A stretch of 64,000 nucleotides of DNA from Stappia sp. (GCF_040110915.1 NZ_CP157793.1:2182939-2246938); one strand, 5' to 3'. Numbered from the stretch's first letter, positions 33,973 through 43,037 are shown. Made by a program: numbers and translations. Notes: generated by a model not told the origin, from the sequence alone.

Positions 33973-35949
33973 CTATCGCAGAAGCAAGGCCGGATACCAG
34001 CTGACGGCCACGACCTGATCGAAGACCAGCATGAGGACCGCAAGGCAGCCGAGCGCATAGGGAACGGCGACCTTCCAGCCATACCCACCCCAGACCAGAA
34101 GATAGAGTCCGGCGAAGAGCGGCAGGGCGACACGCTGACCGAGAAGGATCGTGACGCCGACGATGGCCAGCATCCACAAGGCGAAATGCAGGACACGACC
34201 GAGCGGCTGGGGCGGCGTGCCGAGCCCCCTGCCCGCGGCGCGATCGGCCTGCAGATGGCGCAACGCGACAGCCAGGGCCGCCACGGCCAGGACCGCGCCG
34301 GGAGTGCCGGTCATGACCGGAAAGCGGGCACTGTTCGCGGGCCAGTCGGCGGCAAGGACCGCGGCGGCGACGAAGACGCCGGTGAGGATGACGAGAGGCA
34401 GCAGCTGATCGACCGGCCGCGCCGCAACCGCGCCCGGTCGCGGCACGCGCGCGCCTGAGCTATCCGCCGGAGCGGAGTTCTCTCGCCGGACATGGCTCCA
34501 GATCGCATAGCCGAGCGATACGACGACCATCGCGGCGAGCACCATGACGATCGGCCGACCGATCCAGCCATAGCCGTTGTAGGCGGACAGCGAGATGGCG
34601 AGTGCGTTTTCCATGATCGGGCCGAGAATGATGCCGAGCACCAGCGGCGCGCGCGGGATGCCACCGCGCTTCATCAGATAGCCGAACGTGCCGAACAGGA
34701 GCAGCGCGCCCCAGTCGCCCATGTTGCTGGTGGCAAGCCAGGCCCCCATGAACAGGAACAGGCAGACGCCCGGCACGATGAGATGGCCGGGCACGAAGGT
34801 GAGCCGGACGAGATAGCGGCCGAACAGGAACAGAAGCCCGGCCCCGACCACATTGGCGATCACCATCGTCCACATCATGGAAAAGGTGATGTCGAGCTTG
34901 GTGGTCAGCATCTGCGGGCCCGGCTGCAGGCCCTGGATGAGCAGGGCGCCGAGCAGGATCGCCATCGGCGCGCTGCCGGGAATACCGAAGGTGACCGTCG
35001 GGATGAGGGCGGCGCCCTTCTGGGCGTTGTTGGCCGCTTCCGGCGCGATCACGCCCCGGATGTCGCCCTCGCCGAACCTGCTCTTGTCCCGGGAGCTCTG
35101 CACGACGTGGCCGTAGGCGATCCAGTCGACAATGGAGCCGCCGAGCCCCGGCAGCAGTCCCACGTAACAGCCGATCGCGCTGGAGCGCAGGACGAGCCAC
35201 CAGTTGCGAATGGCATCGCGCACCCCGTCGAGCATGCGCGAGCGCGTCTCGGTCTTGTCGACGCGGGAGATGGAGGTATTGCCGACGGCCAGCGCCAGCA
35301 GTTCCGGCAGGGCGAACAGGCCGAGGATCACGGGAATCAGCGGCAGGCCCTCGAACAGATAGATGACATCGAAGGTGTAGCGCGGGATCGCGTCGGTCGG
35401 CGAATAACCGATATACGAAATCAGCAGCCCGAAGAGGGCGGAGATGAGGCCGAGCAGGATCGAGCCCCCCGACAGCGACGCCACCATGGTGAGCGCCAGA
35501 ACGCCGAGCATGAGGAATTCCGGCTGGGCGAAGGCGAGAATGACCGGCTGCAGGATCGGGATCGACAGGCCGAGGAACAGCGCGCCGAGCAGCCCCCCGG
35601 CAGCGGAGACGAAGAAGGCGGCGCCGAGCGCGCGCGCCGCCTCGCCCTTCTTTGCCAGTGGATACCCGTCAAGGATGGTGGCCTGGGATGCGGACGTGCC
35701 GGGAATGCCGAGCAGCACCGAGGCCAGCGTGTCGCTCGTCGTGGTGACCGCGTACATGCCGAGCAGGAAGGCGAAGGCGGCGACCGGCTCCATGGTGAAG
35801 GTGAAGGGCAGCAGGATCGCCATGCCGACGAGGCCGGACAGGCCCGGCACCGCGCCGAAATAGAGGCCCAGGATCGTGCCGAACAGAAGATAGCCAATGG
35901 CCGGCCAGGCCAGGACGGCCGCAAGGCTGCTCAGGATCAGGTCGTACAT
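33973..35949 (-). CDS. Tripartite tricarboxylate transporter, TctA-TctB fusion
   Basis: This protein has 658 residues, whereas TctA proteins are normally about 500. Residues 1-500 are the large TctA permease, with GAVPGLSGLVGMAILLPFTF, the LLGIPGTSASQATILDGYPLAKKGEAARALG segment and a second half-repeat VGLLPGLGGSIVDWIAYGH...TFGIPGSAPMAILLGALLI. Residues 520-658 hold four more hydrophobic segments, as in TctB, and no separate tctB is present. It takes up a carboxylate driven by an ion gradient, with the TctC-type binding protein encoded upstream. It probably belongs to the island regulated by the GntR box. Confidence 0.9.
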   Translation of the reverse strand: MYDLILSSLAAVLAWPAIGYLLFGTILGLYFGAVPGLSGLVGMAILLPFTFTMEPVAAFAFLLGMYAVTTTSDTLASVLLGIPGTSASQATILDGYPLAKKGEAARALGAAFFVSAAGGLLGALFLGLSIPILQPVILAFAQPEFLMLGVLALTMVASLSGGSILLGLISALFGLLISYIGYSPTDAIPRYTFDVIYLFEGLPLIPVILGLFALPELLALAVGNTSISRVDKTETRSRMLDGVRDAIRNWWLVLRSSAIGCYVGLLPGLGGSIVDWIAYGHVVQSSRDKSRFGEGDIRGVIAPEAANNAQKGAALIPTVTFGIPGSAPMAILLGALLIQGLQPGPQMLTTKLDITFSMMWTMVIANVVGAGLLFLFGRYLVRLTFVPGHLIVPGVCLFLFMGAWLATSNMGDWGALLLFGTFGYLMKRGGIPRAPLVLGIILGPIMENALAISLSAYNGYGWIGRPIVMVLAAMVVVSLGYAIWSHVRRENSAPADSSGARVPRPGAVAARPVDQLLPLVILTGVFVAAAVLAADWPANSARFPVMTGTPGAVLAVAALAVALRHLQADRAAGRGLGTPPQPLGRVLHFALWMLAIVGVTILLGQRVALPLFAGLYLLVWGGYGWKVAVPYALGCLAVLMLVFDQVVAVSWYPALLLR

Positions 35950-36125
35950 CGCGATCTCCGTGGCACTCGCCGGACGCCGTGCCGTCGCCGCGGCGAGCGG
36001 GCCGGCGCCGCCTGGTTCCCGCCCGCTGCACGCAGCCGGGCAGGCGATGCAAGCCGGACGGTCAGGCTTGAAACAGTCCCGGACCCGGCCGGCCGACCGC
36101 CATGCGATCGCCCGGCCGGAGCCGG

Positions 36126-37208
36126 TCAGTTGTCGGAGCCGGCGGCGATGTAGTCGCTGAGGAAGCTCACCAGGTCGGCGTCGATGTCATCCAGGGACTC
36201 GATCAGCGCCGTGGTTTCCTCGCCGTGCGAAATGACAGGCTTCGCCTGGAATGCCTCCTCGTATGCGCCAAGGAATTCCTCGTCAGTCTCGAGCGCCTTC
36301 CAGGCTTGACGCAGGGCATCGATCGCCGCCTCGGGCGTGCCGAGCGGGACGAAGGAACCGCGCTGCAGGCTGGTCTTCAGATTGTTGACCGCCTCGAAGA
36401 CCTCATAGACCTCACCGGAGGGGTCTTCGCCGTGGACGGACCGGTAGTAGTCCCGGAATGTCGGGATGTCGGGCAGGCTCGGATCGAGGACGTCGTTCCC
36501 GTCCGCATCGACGACCGCATAATAGAAGAGCGGCATGGCAATGCCGGTCTCCACCATCGACGGCACCACGGAGGACCGGTAACTGGCGATCGAGCCACAG
36601 GAATACTGCGCCTCGTTCTGGAGGACCGCGGCGGAGGCGCCGGCCAGCCCCTTGTAGCCGGTCACGTAATTGTAGTCGACGCCCAGCACGTCGAGCGACA
36701 GGCGCATGCGGATGTCGTGCGTGCTGGTGGGACGGATGCCGGACGCGTTGAAGGTCTCGGCCTTCAGGAGATCGGCCGGCTCCTCGATGCCGGGCGGCGT
36801 ATCACGGCGCACGTAGCAGATCTGCGGCACGGCGAGCGAGGACAGCCAGACAAAGTCCTTAAAGCGGGTATCGAGCCCCGTATCGCCGAGAACTTCGGTG
36901 AAGACCGGCGGCGAGAAGATCGCTACGGTCAATCCGTCCGGCTTGACCACATCCGCCATGTAATTCATGCCGATCATGCCGCCGGCACCGGCGCGGTTGC
37001 GGGCGACGATCGTCGGATTGCCGGGAATGTGCTTGCCGAGATGCCGGGCGATCAGCCGCGCCTCGACATCGGTCGGGCCGCCGGCGGAATAGTTGATCAG
37101 AACCTCGATGGTCTTGCCTTCGTAGAACGGCGTCTCGGCACGGGCCGGCACGGATGCCAGCCCGATGGCAAGCACTGCCGTCGCGGCGATTGTGTTCGAT
37201 ACACTCAT
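36126..37208 (-). CDS. TctC-family periplasmic binding protein
   Basis: This 360-residue solute-binding protein of the Bug/TctC family has a signal peptide (about residues 1-24, ending PARA-ET). The mature part begins FYEGKTIEVLINYSAGGPTDVEARLIARHLGKHIPGNPTIV, with the family's ligand-binding GG loop, followed by NRAGAGGMIGMNYM. It lies 176 bases before the TctA-B gene and reads away from ubiD. Two palindromic boxes lie in the shared promoter region. Family members bind di- and tricarboxylates or aromatic acids such as terephthalate; the ligand here is not known. Confidence 0.93.
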   Translation of the reverse strand: MSVSNTIAATAVLAIGLASVPARAETPFYEGKTIEVLINYSAGGPTDVEARLIARHLGKHIPGNPTIVARNRAGAGGMIGMNYMADVVKPDGLTVAIFSPPVFTEVLGDTGLDTRFKDFVWLSSLAVPQICYVRRDTPPGIEEPADLLKAETFNASGIRPTSTHDIRMRLSLDVLGVDYNYVTGYKGLAGASAAVLQNEAQYSCGSIASYRSSVVPSMVETGIAMPLFYYAVVDADGNDVLDPSLPDIPTFRDYYRSVHGEDPSGEVYEVFEAVNNLKTSLQRGSFVPLGTPEAAIDALRQAWKALETDEEFLGAYEEAFQAKPVISHGEETTALIESLDDIDADLVSFLSDYIAAGSDN

Positions 37209-37318
37209 GGCTCTCTCCTCCTCCTCGCATCGGTTCCGGGACGCCCCTCCCTCTCCTCACATGGGTTCCGGGACGTCCGGTGCGGGCTCACGCACCGGAA
37301 CGGCAGCTCGCACCCCTC

Positions 37319-37334
37319 AAACTGCTGACAGTTT
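37319..37334. promoter_or_regulatory. GntR-regulon palindrome, site A
   Basis: AAACTG-CTGA-CAGTTT has perfect six-base arms around a four-base centre. It lies 110 bases upstream of the tctC start, on the tctC side of the tctC-ubiD intergenic region. It is one of six similar 16-mers in this island, matching AAA(G/C)TG-NNNA-CA(C/G)TTT. Confidence 0.7.
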
Positions 37335-37372
37335 TTCCAAGTCTTGCAAGAAACCAAGCATTGTCAATTCAT

Positions 37373-37386
37373 ATACATTTGGTTTT
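37373..37386 (-). repeat. 14-bp motif shared with 42164-42177
   Basis: Read on the minus strand this is AAAACCAAATGTAT, identical to the plus-strand copy upstream of the FAD monooxygenase gene. Both lie in AT-rich promoter regions of the island within about 105 bases of a GntR-type palindrome. It may be a site for a second regulator. The function is unknown. Confidence 0.45.
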
Positions 37387-37444
37387 TCGCGGTTTTTTGG
37401 CAGCGCGAAATGCTGAGAAATTGTTTTCTGCACCTAATCTCCCT

Positions 37445-37460
37445 TTTCTGTTGACACTTT
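37445..37460. promoter_or_regulatory. GntR-regulon palindrome, site B
   Basis: TTTCTG-TTGA-CACTTT keeps the TGTNNACA core and one perfect arm. It lies 57 bases upstream of the ubiD ATG, on the ubiD side of the divergent promoter region, whose 308 bases hold no gene. Confidence 0.65.
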
Positions 37461-37516
37461 GAACATCCGTGAGATCACATGCGGAACGCTCGGGCAGCGA
37501 AGGAGGAGAGCGAGAC

Positions 37517-39013
37517 ATGGCTCAGGCACGCGACGACGGTCACGCTGCGGACGATCGAACCGGCGGGCAGCGCTTCGACGTCGCCTATTCGGATCTGCGC
37601 GACTGGATCGCCGAGGCCGAGGCACTGGGGGAACTGGAGGTGCTGACCGGCGTCGACTGGCAGGAGGGCATCGGCGCGGCCACGGAACTCGTCAGCCATT
37701 CCGACACAACGCCGGCCCTTCTGTTCGACGAGATCCCGGGCCACGCCAAGGGCTTCCGGGTGCTCACCAACATCTTCGGCGGCCAGCGCAAGGCAATGAC
37801 GCTGGGCTTTCCCGCCCATTACGACAAGCAGGCGCTGAGCAACGGCTTTTCCGAGATCTACCGGCCGAACGACACCCTGATCCCGCCGGCGATCGTGGAC
37901 ACCGGACCGATCCTGGACCATGTGCTGGAGGGCGACGCGGTCGACCTCGACATCTTCCCGACACCCTTCTGGCATCCGGGAGACGGCGGCCGATATATCG
38001 GAACCGGCAGCTTCAACCTGACCCGCGATCCCGACAGCGGCTGGCTCAATCTCGGCTGCTACAGGGTGATGCTGAACGACCGCCAGAGCCTGTCCTACAA
38101 CGCCGGACCGGGCAAGCACGGCCGCCTGCACCATCAGAAATATGCCGCGCGCGGCGAACATATGCCGGTCGCCATCGTCGTCGGCGGCGATCCCCTCACC
38201 TTCCTTCTTTCCGGCATCGAGGCGCCGGCCGAGATCAGCGAATACGACATTGCCGGGGGCATGCGGGGCCGGCCGCTCGAACTCGTCCGCGGCCGCCACA
38301 CCGGCCTGCCCTTCCCCGCCAATGCCGAAATCGTCATCGAGGGTTTCGTCGACCCCGAGGCCGTGGTGCCCGAGGGACCGTTCGGAGACTGGACCGGCAC
38401 CTATACGGAAGCCGGCCGCAAGCGCCCGCTGGTCCGGGTTTCTGCGATCTATCACCGCAAGGATCCGATCCTGCTCGGCTTCATTCCCCAGAGCCTGCCG
38501 GACGAATACTCGCGTTTCCGGGCGATCACGCGGACGGCAATCGTGCGGCGCAACATCGAGGCAAGCGGCATTCCCGGCATAGCGGGCGTATGGTGCCATG
38601 AAGTGGGCGGCGCCCGCATGCTCACCGTCGTCGCCATCGAGCAGCGCCATCCCGGCCACGCGCGTCAGGCCGGCCACATTGCCTGTCAGTGTCATGCCGG
38701 CGCCTATGGCGGCAAATGGGTGATCGTCGTCGACGACGATATCGATCCGTCCAACCTGGACGAGGTGATCTGGGCGGCGCTCACCCGCTCGGATCCGGTA
38801 ACATCCACCGACTTCATCCGCGGGGCATGGACGTCGCCGGCCGATCCGCGCATTCCGCCGGAGCAGCGGGCGGCCGGCGATATCACCAATTCCCGGATGA
38901 TCATCGACGCCTGCATCCCGTTTCACTGGCGCGACCGGTTTCCCGCGAGTTCCCGGCCGACGCCGGAACAGCGCGCCGCGGCCAGGGCGCGTTTCGGTCA
39001 TCTCCTGCGATGA
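37517..39013 (+). CDS. UbiD-family prenylated-FMN decarboxylase
   Basis: This 498-residue protein belongs to the UbiD family, which reversibly decarboxylates aromatic or alpha,beta-unsaturated acids using prenylated FMN. Family landmarks are TGSFNLTRDPDSGWLNLGCYR (about 163-183), GKHGRLHHQKYAARGEHMPVAIVVGGDP and the conserved AEIVIEGFVDPEAVVPEGPFGDWTGTY segment near 270-296. The ATG follows a GGAGGAGAG ribosome-binding site. It stands divergent from the tctC gene, and the flavin prenyltransferase that makes its cofactor is encoded 10 kb away in the same island. The substrate is unknown but is probably the acid brought in by the Tct transporter. Confidence 0.93.
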   Translation: MAQARDDGHAADDRTGGQRFDVAYSDLRDWIAEAEALGELEVLTGVDWQEGIGAATELVSHSDTTPALLFDEIPGHAKGFRVLTNIFGGQRKAMTLGFPAHYDKQALSNGFSEIYRPNDTLIPPAIVDTGPILDHVLEGDAVDLDIFPTPFWHPGDGGRYIGTGSFNLTRDPDSGWLNLGCYRVMLNDRQSLSYNAGPGKHGRLHHQKYAARGEHMPVAIVVGGDPLTFLLSGIEAPAEISEYDIAGGMRGRPLELVRGRHTGLPFPANAEIVIEGFVDPEAVVPEGPFGDWTGTYTEAGRKRPLVRVSAIYHRKDPILLGFIPQSLPDEYSRFRAITRTAIVRRNIEASGIPGIAGVWCHEVGGARMLTVVAIEQRHPGHARQAGHIACQCHAGAYGGKWVIVVDDDIDPSNLDEVIWAALTRSDPVTSTDFIRGAWTSPADPRIPPEQRAAGDITNSRMIIDACIPFHWRDRFPASSRPTPEQRAAARARFGHLLR

Positions 39014-39034
39014 ATGCCGCTTCGGTCCGACGCC

Positions 39035-39904
39035 TCAGTCGAGCGGCACCCAGCGTGGCGGTGTCGCCCCGGCATGGCGCGACAGCCCCACGCGGTATTC
39101 GTACCGGTCCGGCCGGTAGAGCGAGCGGATGAACTGAACGGGCCGGCCGACCGTGTCGCGCACGACGCGCCACATGGAGATCAACGCCGTGCCGACCGGC
39201 ACGTCGAGGCGCTCGGCGACCTCCCCCTCGGCATTGACGGCGGACAGGCCCTGCTCGACCCGGTCGACGCGGATGCCGGCGGCTTCCAGCGCGGCGAGCA
39301 CCGGGCGGTTGCCGAGCAGATCCGGGTCGATGCTGTCGGCTTCCGGGAAGCGCACATGACAGGTGACATGCGAGATCGGGCCATCCGGGCGGTGCCGGAC
39401 ACGCACGACCTGGAGAACGTCCGAACCGCCCGCCACTTCCAGGCGCCGTGCCACCTCCGCATTGGCGGCAAGGGTGGCAAAGCGGATCGGCTCGACGGTC
39501 GTGACAAGCTGGAAGTCGTTGATGTTCTCAAGCAAGCCGCCGAAGTTCGACCGGTCGCCGCCGCCCAGGACGGCATCGTTGACGAAGGTGCCGCGGCCGC
39601 GCTGGCGCCAGATGAGGCTCTGCTCCTCTAGAAGCACCATGGCCCTGCGAACGGTCACGCGCGACACGCCATAGAAGGCGGCGAGTTCCGCTTCCGTCGG
39701 CAAGGGCCGCGGCGGCGGCCAGACGCCGGCGACGATCTTCTGACGCAAGGCGGCATAGAGCCGGTGGTAACGCGGGATCTCGCCGCCGGCCGGTTCGCCG
39801 CCGGCCCTGGCCGGCGTGCCCTGCGGCGGGGGCGCGGGACTCGGGTCGGTGCCCGTCCCGGCCACGGCCGGGAAGAGTGAGGTCCGGGATTTCGCGATCG
39901 GCAT
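39035..39904 (-). CDS. GntR/HutC-family transcriptional regulator
   Basis: This 289-residue regulator carries a winged helix at about 45-105 (RLYAALRQKIVAGVWPP, LPTEAELAAFYGVSRVTVRRAMVLLEEQSLIWRQRGRGTFV). It also has a UTRA ligand-binding domain of the HutC type (about 120-285). The N-terminal 40 residues are Pro- and Ala-rich. The ATG at 39904 has GGAGA upstream; one 17 codons earlier is an alternative. It is last in a run of minus-strand catabolic genes and is the likely binder of the six 16-bp palindromes in the island. An effector from the catabolic pathway is expected. Confidence 0.9.
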   Translation of the reverse strand: MPIAKSRTSLFPAVAGTGTDPSPAPPPQGTPARAGGEPAGGEIPRYHRLYAALRQKIVAGVWPPPRPLPTEAELAAFYGVSRVTVRRAMVLLEEQSLIWRQRGRGTFVNDAVLGGGDRSNFGGLLENINDFQLVTTVEPIRFATLAANAEVARRLEVAGGSDVLQVVRVRHRPDGPISHVTCHVRFPEADSIDPDLLGNRPVLAALEAAGIRVDRVEQGLSAVNAEGEVAERLDVPVGTALISMWRVVRDTVGRPVQFIRSLYRPDRYEYRVGLSRHAGATPPRWVPLD

Positions 39905-39971
39905 GAACGGTTCTCCGCAAGCAACGACCGGTCGTCGTCGGGTCGGGACGACCAAGATCTCCGGCGGGTGG

Positions 39972-40733
39972 TTACAGCGCGCCGACCAACTCGGGACACG
40001 ATCGGCCGAGGGCCCCGGATGCCGCGAGGCCCGCCTGCCCCGTCAGCCACCAGGCGCCGCAGAGATTGGACGACAGGATCGGCCGCGCCACATCCTTCCG
40101 TGCCGCTTGAATGGCGGGAATGGTGATCATTCCGGTGCCGCTCATCACGGTTGCATCCGCGTCCTCGAACGGCACCCGCTCCAGAAGCGCGGCGACATCC
40201 TGCGTCGTCATATCGTAGGCGCGGAATTCTTGCTGATCCTTGACGACGTGGCGCACGGTGAAGCCTGCCGCCTCCCAATAGGCAACGGCCTTGTCCGTCA
40301 GCCAGCCGGGATAGGGCGAGACAAGATTGAGGCGCCGGGCGCCGAGCGCGACAAGCGCCTTGCGGATCGCAAGGCTCACGGTGAGCACCGGTGCGCCGGC
40401 CGCCGCGGTCAGGCGCGCCGCGAGCGCCTCGTCGCCGTCGGGGCCGAGCCGGTAGCTCGGGCCGGTCAGACCGATCAGCAGCGAGGACGGCTTGAGCGCG
40501 CCGAAGCTTTCATAGAGCGCGTCGTAGTTGCGGACATAGCCTTCATTGCGGGTCTCGAGACGCGTCGAGGCGGACACCGGAAGGCGCGTGGTGTAGAGGG
40601 TCACTCCGGCGGGCAGAAGATAGTGCAGTTCCGGTTCGACCGTCGGATTGGCCGGCGGCGTCGCCACGGCGAGCCGTCGGCGAAGCTCGAGTTCGGGCGG
40701 TACGATTGCCCTGCGTTTCAGCGTTGTCGTCAT
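39972..40733 (-). CDS. Asp/Glu racemase-fold protein (maleate isomerase/arylmalonate decarboxylase-like) lacking catalytic Cys
   Basis: This 253-residue protein has the two-lobed fold sequence pattern of maleate isomerases and arylmalonate decarboxylases: PELHYLLPAGVTLYTTRLPV near the start, LGARRLNLVSPYPGWLTDKAVAYWEAAGF in the middle, and ATVMSGTGMITIPAI late. In active members a cysteine follows the first lobe (ACTSG type) and another sits in the late loop (SCGG or CT type). Here these read GLTGPSYR and MSGTGM. The only cysteines are near the C-terminus (NLCGA, SCPEL). It overlaps the monooxygenase gene by four bases. It could be a binding or non-classical enzyme. Confidence 0.8.
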   Translation of the reverse strand: MTTTLKRRAIVPPELELRRRLAVATPPANPTVEPELHYLLPAGVTLYTTRLPVSASTRLETRNEGYVRNYDALYESFGALKPSSLLIGLTGPSYRLGPDGDEALAARLTAAAGAPVLTVSLAIRKALVALGARRLNLVSPYPGWLTDKAVAYWEAAGFTVRHVVKDQQEFRAYDMTTQDVAALLERVPFEDADATVMSGTGMITIPAIQAARKDVARPILSSNLCGAWWLTGQAGLAASGALGRSCPELVGAL

Positions 40734-41950
40734 TGCGCGGCCTCCCCTGACCTGGCACCGGCGCCGAAGGGGCGCGGCGCGATATCGAGCATGGCGCCTT
40801 CCACGAGAAAGGCGCGGGTCGCCTCCGGATCGGCGGCGCGGGCGCTGACGGTTTCCAGCCACGTGGCAGCATCCCCGACGCTGCGGTCGGTGCGCGGGAT
40901 CAGAAAGTCGGTGGCGATGCGGTGGCGTTCCTCGGCATAGGCGTCGAGAGCGGCATGACGACCGGTCTTCATCGCCTCGGTCATGGCGGCGGCGAGTTGC
41001 CAGGCATCGTGCAGCCCGCAATTCATGTTCATGCCGCCGCGCGTATTGGTGACGTGCACGCTGTCGCCGGCGAGAAAGATCGCACCGTCCCTATAGCGCG
41101 ACGCAACACGCTTCGACGCCGAATAGATGTCGGTATTGAGCAGTGGCGGCAGCCCGTCGGCCATCGGCAGAACCTCGCGCAGCCGCGCCAGCATCCAGTC
41201 GGGTTGCAGCGCCTCCTCGTCGGGCACGGAGACCGGCAGGCGAAGGATGATGCGCCAGCAATCCGGCATGCGAAGCAGGCTGATCGACGCCTCGCCGTTG
41301 AACACATAGGTGACCGGCGCCAGACCCGGCAGCCAGGCCTCAAGGTCCATATCTGTCATCAGGCGCAGCACCTTGGTGGAATAGGCGCTGCCGTCGAAGG
41401 CAATCCCCAGCCGGTCGCGAATGGCCGAACGGGCACCGTCGGCGGCAATCAGATACCGGCCGCGCACGGTTTCGGAGACGGCAGAGCCCACGACCGTGAC
41501 CGCCACGCCCCCGCCCTCGTTCACGGCGTCGGCGACCTCGGCACCGAAGCGGACTTCGGCGTGTTCGTGGCCGGAAAGGCGGGCCAGAAGAAGCGGCGTG
41601 ACACGCGACTGCTCGAGATGCAGGCGGAACGGATAGCGCGTCTCGCCGGCCAGAAGCCCGAGATCGTATTCGGCGATGATCCCCGCATCGATCGTGCGAT
41701 ACTGGATCCGGTCGATGCGCTGGCCTTCCGCCAGGATCGGCTCGATGACGCCGAGCGCATCGAGGATCTCGAGCGTCGACGGATGAAAGGTGGACGCCTT
41801 CGAGGCGGCCGTCAGGCTGTCGCGCTTTTCAAGAACGAGGACCGGCACACCGCGATCGGCCAGCGCGACGGCAACGGATAGTCCGACCGGCCCCGCCCCC
41901 GCAACGATGACCCGGTTCGCGATGGCGGCATGTCGCGCGCCTGACATCAT
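40730..41950 (-). CDS. FAD-dependent monooxygenase (aromatic hydroxylase type)
   Basis: This 406-residue class A flavoprotein hydroxylase has the ADP-binding motif VIVAGAGPVGLSVAVALADRG (about 14-34), the DG motif in LIAADGARSAIRDRLG and the late GD motif GAIFLAGDSVHVTNTRGGMNMNCGLHDAWQLA. Such enzymes hydroxylate phenols or heteroaromatics with NAD(P)H and oxygen. The ATG at 41950 follows GGGAGGGAACAGG; a second ATG is adjacent. It is translationally coupled to the racemase-fold gene. Palindrome C lies 97 bases upstream. Confidence 0.92.
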   Translation of the reverse strand: MMSGARHAAIANRVIVAGAGPVGLSVAVALADRGVPVLVLEKRDSLTAASKASTFHPSTLEILDALGVIEPILAEGQRIDRIQYRTIDAGIIAEYDLGLLAGETRYPFRLHLEQSRVTPLLLARLSGHEHAEVRFGAEVADAVNEGGGVAVTVVGSAVSETVRGRYLIAADGARSAIRDRLGIAFDGSAYSTKVLRLMTDMDLEAWLPGLAPVTYVFNGEASISLLRMPDCWRIILRLPVSVPDEEALQPDWMLARLREVLPMADGLPPLLNTDIYSASKRVASRYRDGAIFLAGDSVHVTNTRGGMNMNCGLHDAWQLAAAMTEAMKTGRHAALDAYAEERHRIATDFLIPRTDRSVGDAATWLETVSARAADPEATRAFLVEGAMLDIAPRPFGAGARSGEAAQ

Positions 41951-42046
41951 CCTGTTCCCTCCCGCGAAGTCTATTGGCGGCAGAGCCACCGCCCGCGCGC
42001 GTCAGACGCACCGGACTCCCTCCGCTCGCACGACCTTTGAAAGACT

Positions 42047-42062
42047 TAACTGTAGACAGTTT
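42047..42062. promoter_or_regulatory. GntR-regulon palindrome, site C
   Basis: TAACTG-TAGA-CAGTTT has five of six arm bases paired and the TGTNNACA core. It lies 97 bases upstream of the FAD monooxygenase start, so it would also control the racemase-fold gene and gntR itself. A weaker TGTCGACA core lies at 42178-42185. Confidence 0.7.
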
Positions 42063-42163
42063 TGCCGATTGGACGGAGGGATGCAAGGTCTTCAGAAGGA
42101 AAACTTCTCTTTCTGCGCCAATTTGCTCAATAGAATTGCGTTCATCCCCAGAACGATCAAGTT

Positions 42164-42177
42164 AAAACCAAATGTAT
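42164..42177 (+). repeat. 14-bp motif shared with 37373-37386
   Basis: AAAACCAAATGTAT occurs here and, in the opposite orientation, in the tctC-ubiD promoter region. It lies about 100 bases from palindrome C in an AT-rich gap between two minus-strand genes. It is too long to be expected twice by chance within 5 kb of GC-rich sequence, but no binder is known. Confidence 0.45.
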
Positions 42178-42227
42178 TGTCGACACTGACATGAACCGAG
42201 CTCGGGACATGCGGCCGACCGACCGGC

Positions 42228-43037
42228 TCAGTCCGGCATTGGCAGACCGCGTGCGATCTTGAGGGCCTTGACCGCCTCCTTCAGCGCTCCGGCGAGCGGG
42301 AGGGCGCGCCGGGCGGCATCGGCCTCGGACAGCAGGATCATCAGATCCTTCTCCGCCCACAGCATGCCGCGTTCGTCGGCGCGGGTGCGCAAGGCCCAAT
42401 TGTCGGCACTGCCAAGCGCCAGCGCCGCGCGAAGGCGCTCCCGGTCGACACCCATGGCCTCGGCGAGATCGAGCCCCTCGACCGTGGCCGTGAGGCAGGC
42501 CCAGAGGATCATGTTGCTGATCATCTTGGCGGTCTGGCCGCCACCGAGCGGACCGACATGAACGATGTCGGAACAAAAGCTCTGGAAGACCGGGCGACAG
42601 GCGGCGACCGCCGCATCCGGGCCGCCGGCAAACATCAGGAGTGTGCCGTCGGCGGCCGCCGCCTCGCCGCGCGAGACCGGCGCGTCGACCAGCACGACCC
42701 CCGTGTCGGCAAGACGCGCGCCCAGTCGCTTGATCGCGGCGGGCGGAACGGTCGACGCGATCGCGATGATCAGGCCGGCCGGGGCAGCGGGGACCAGACC
42801 GCCGTCACCGAACAGGACCAGCTCCACCTCCGCCTCGAAGCCGACCATCACCACGATCAGGTCGCAGCACCGGGCGAGGTCGGCAGGTCTGGCACGAAGT
42901 GTCACGCCGGCACGCCGCCCGGCCTCGGCCGTTGCCGGGTTTGCGTCCACGCCCTGCACGTCGAAGCCGGCACGGAGCAAGGATAGAGCGATCCCCATCC
43001 CCATCCGCCCCAACCCGACGATCCCGACAGACGGCAT
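42228..43037 (-). CDS. 3-hydroxyisobutyrate dehydrogenase-family oxidoreductase
   Basis: This 269-residue beta-hydroxyacid dehydrogenase has the NAD(P)-binding start VGIVGLGRMGMGIALSLLRAGFDV, the substrate-binding VDAPVSRGEAAAADGTL and the catalytic-lysine motif GGGQTAKMISNMIL (about 170-183). The family oxidises 3-hydroxy acids or reduces tartronate semialdehyde and related compounds. The ATG at 43037 has GGGGAG upstream. It follows the aldehyde dehydrogenase gene by 120 bases without a palindrome of its own, so the two are probably co-transcribed. Confidence 0.9.
   Translation of the reverse strand: MPSVGIVGLGRMGMGIALSLLRAGFDVQGVDANPATAEAGRRAGVTLRARPADLARCCDLIVVMVGFEAEVELVLFGDGGLVPAAPAGLIIAIASTVPPAAIKRLGARLADTGVVLVDAPVSRGEAAAADGTLLMFAGGPDAAVAACRPVFQSFCSDIVHVGPLGGGQTAKMISNMILWACLTATVEGLDLAEAMGVDRERLRAALALGSADNWALRTRADERGMLWAEKDLMILLSEADAARRALPLAGALKEAVKALKIARGLPMPD

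Noticed and set aside
42174..42189. Seventh GntR-type palindrome around TGTCGACA.
   Set aside because: The core matches but the outer arms do not, so it was not listed as a site.
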